From: an uncultured Gemmatimonadota bacterium
Lineage (GTDB): Bacteria; Gemmatimonadota; Gemmatimonadetes; Gemmatimonadales; GWC2-71-9
NCBI GenBank assembly: GCA_946887295.1
Contig: CAMPKP010000182.1
Coordinates: forward strand, 1 to 5,561
Direction: 5' to 3'
Length of the DNA stretch: 5,561 nucleotides
Below, one piece after another: positions 5,471 through 5,561 of the stretch. Both the position numbers and the translations under genes were made by a program. Within the stretch, counting starts at the first letter, position 1. The number at the start of each line of letters is the position of its first letter. The notes under the pieces are model-generated. The model did no database searches. It was not told the origin of the DNA and saw only the letters and a program-made list of their open reading frames with translations.

Positions 5471-5561
5471 GCCGGGCCAGGTGAATGTGCAATTATGGCA
5501 AGATCGTAACGCTGCTGCATTCGGTATCAGACCGTCTCTGCAGTCGTTTTCAGGGAGATTT

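Larger units (their letters stand above)
5234..5561. other. Upstream region of the dioxygenase gene
   Basis: No complete gene is visible here. From right to left it holds about 90 bases without recognisable content (5471-5561), a coding-like fragment resembling a CMD/AhpD protein (about 5350-5470), a candidate minus-strand promoter (5292-5319) and an apparent leader (5234 to about 5285). A minus-strand frame from 5520 to 5119 stays open but is protein-like only in its first third; its last part is antisense-frame noise inside the dioxygenase gene. Confidence 0.55.

Overview
The window is GC-rich bacterial DNA (by eye close to 70% G+C) with tight gene spacing and G/C-rich third codon positions. 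Two secreted proteins carry lipoprotein signal peptides. This fits a diderm soil or sediment bacterium; I lean to Gemmatimonadota or a similar high-GC phylum, but no phylogenetic marker is present and the assignment is an inference.

Layout. (1) Positions 2-847 (+) hold the 3' part of a DppC/OppC-type peptide/nickel ABC transporter permease whose start lies outside the window. (2) Facing it, with a gap of only 3 bases, is a minus-strand two-gene unit: a 719-residue predicted metzincin metalloprotease lipoprotein (3525-1366) followed by a 172-residue DUF6438 lipoprotein (1369-851). The two share a 4-base ATGA stop/start overlap. (3) About 300 bases of regulatory DNA separate the protease from a diverging, unrecognised 124-residue protein (3830-4204, +). 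(4) This faces a minus-strand MhqO/PcpA-type ring-cleaving dioxygenase (5233-4271). (5) The last ~330 bases hold a plausible dioxygenase promoter and a short coding-like fragment resembling the start of a carboxymuconolactone decarboxylase/AhpD-family protein.

How the genes relate. The protease and DUF6438 protein are probably co-transcribed, translationally coupled and both exported and lipid-anchored, so a shared envelope role is the most interesting possibility here. The permease, small protein and dioxygenase show no clear functional link to them. Both convergent junctions carry strong bulged hairpins of similar design without a U-tract, overlapping the 3' end of the minus-strand gene; these probably act as bidirectional terminators or mRNA 3'-end stabilisers.

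I saw no tRNA, rRNA, CRISPR array, insertion sequence or attachment site. Most of the window looks like ordinary chromosomal core and accessory genes.
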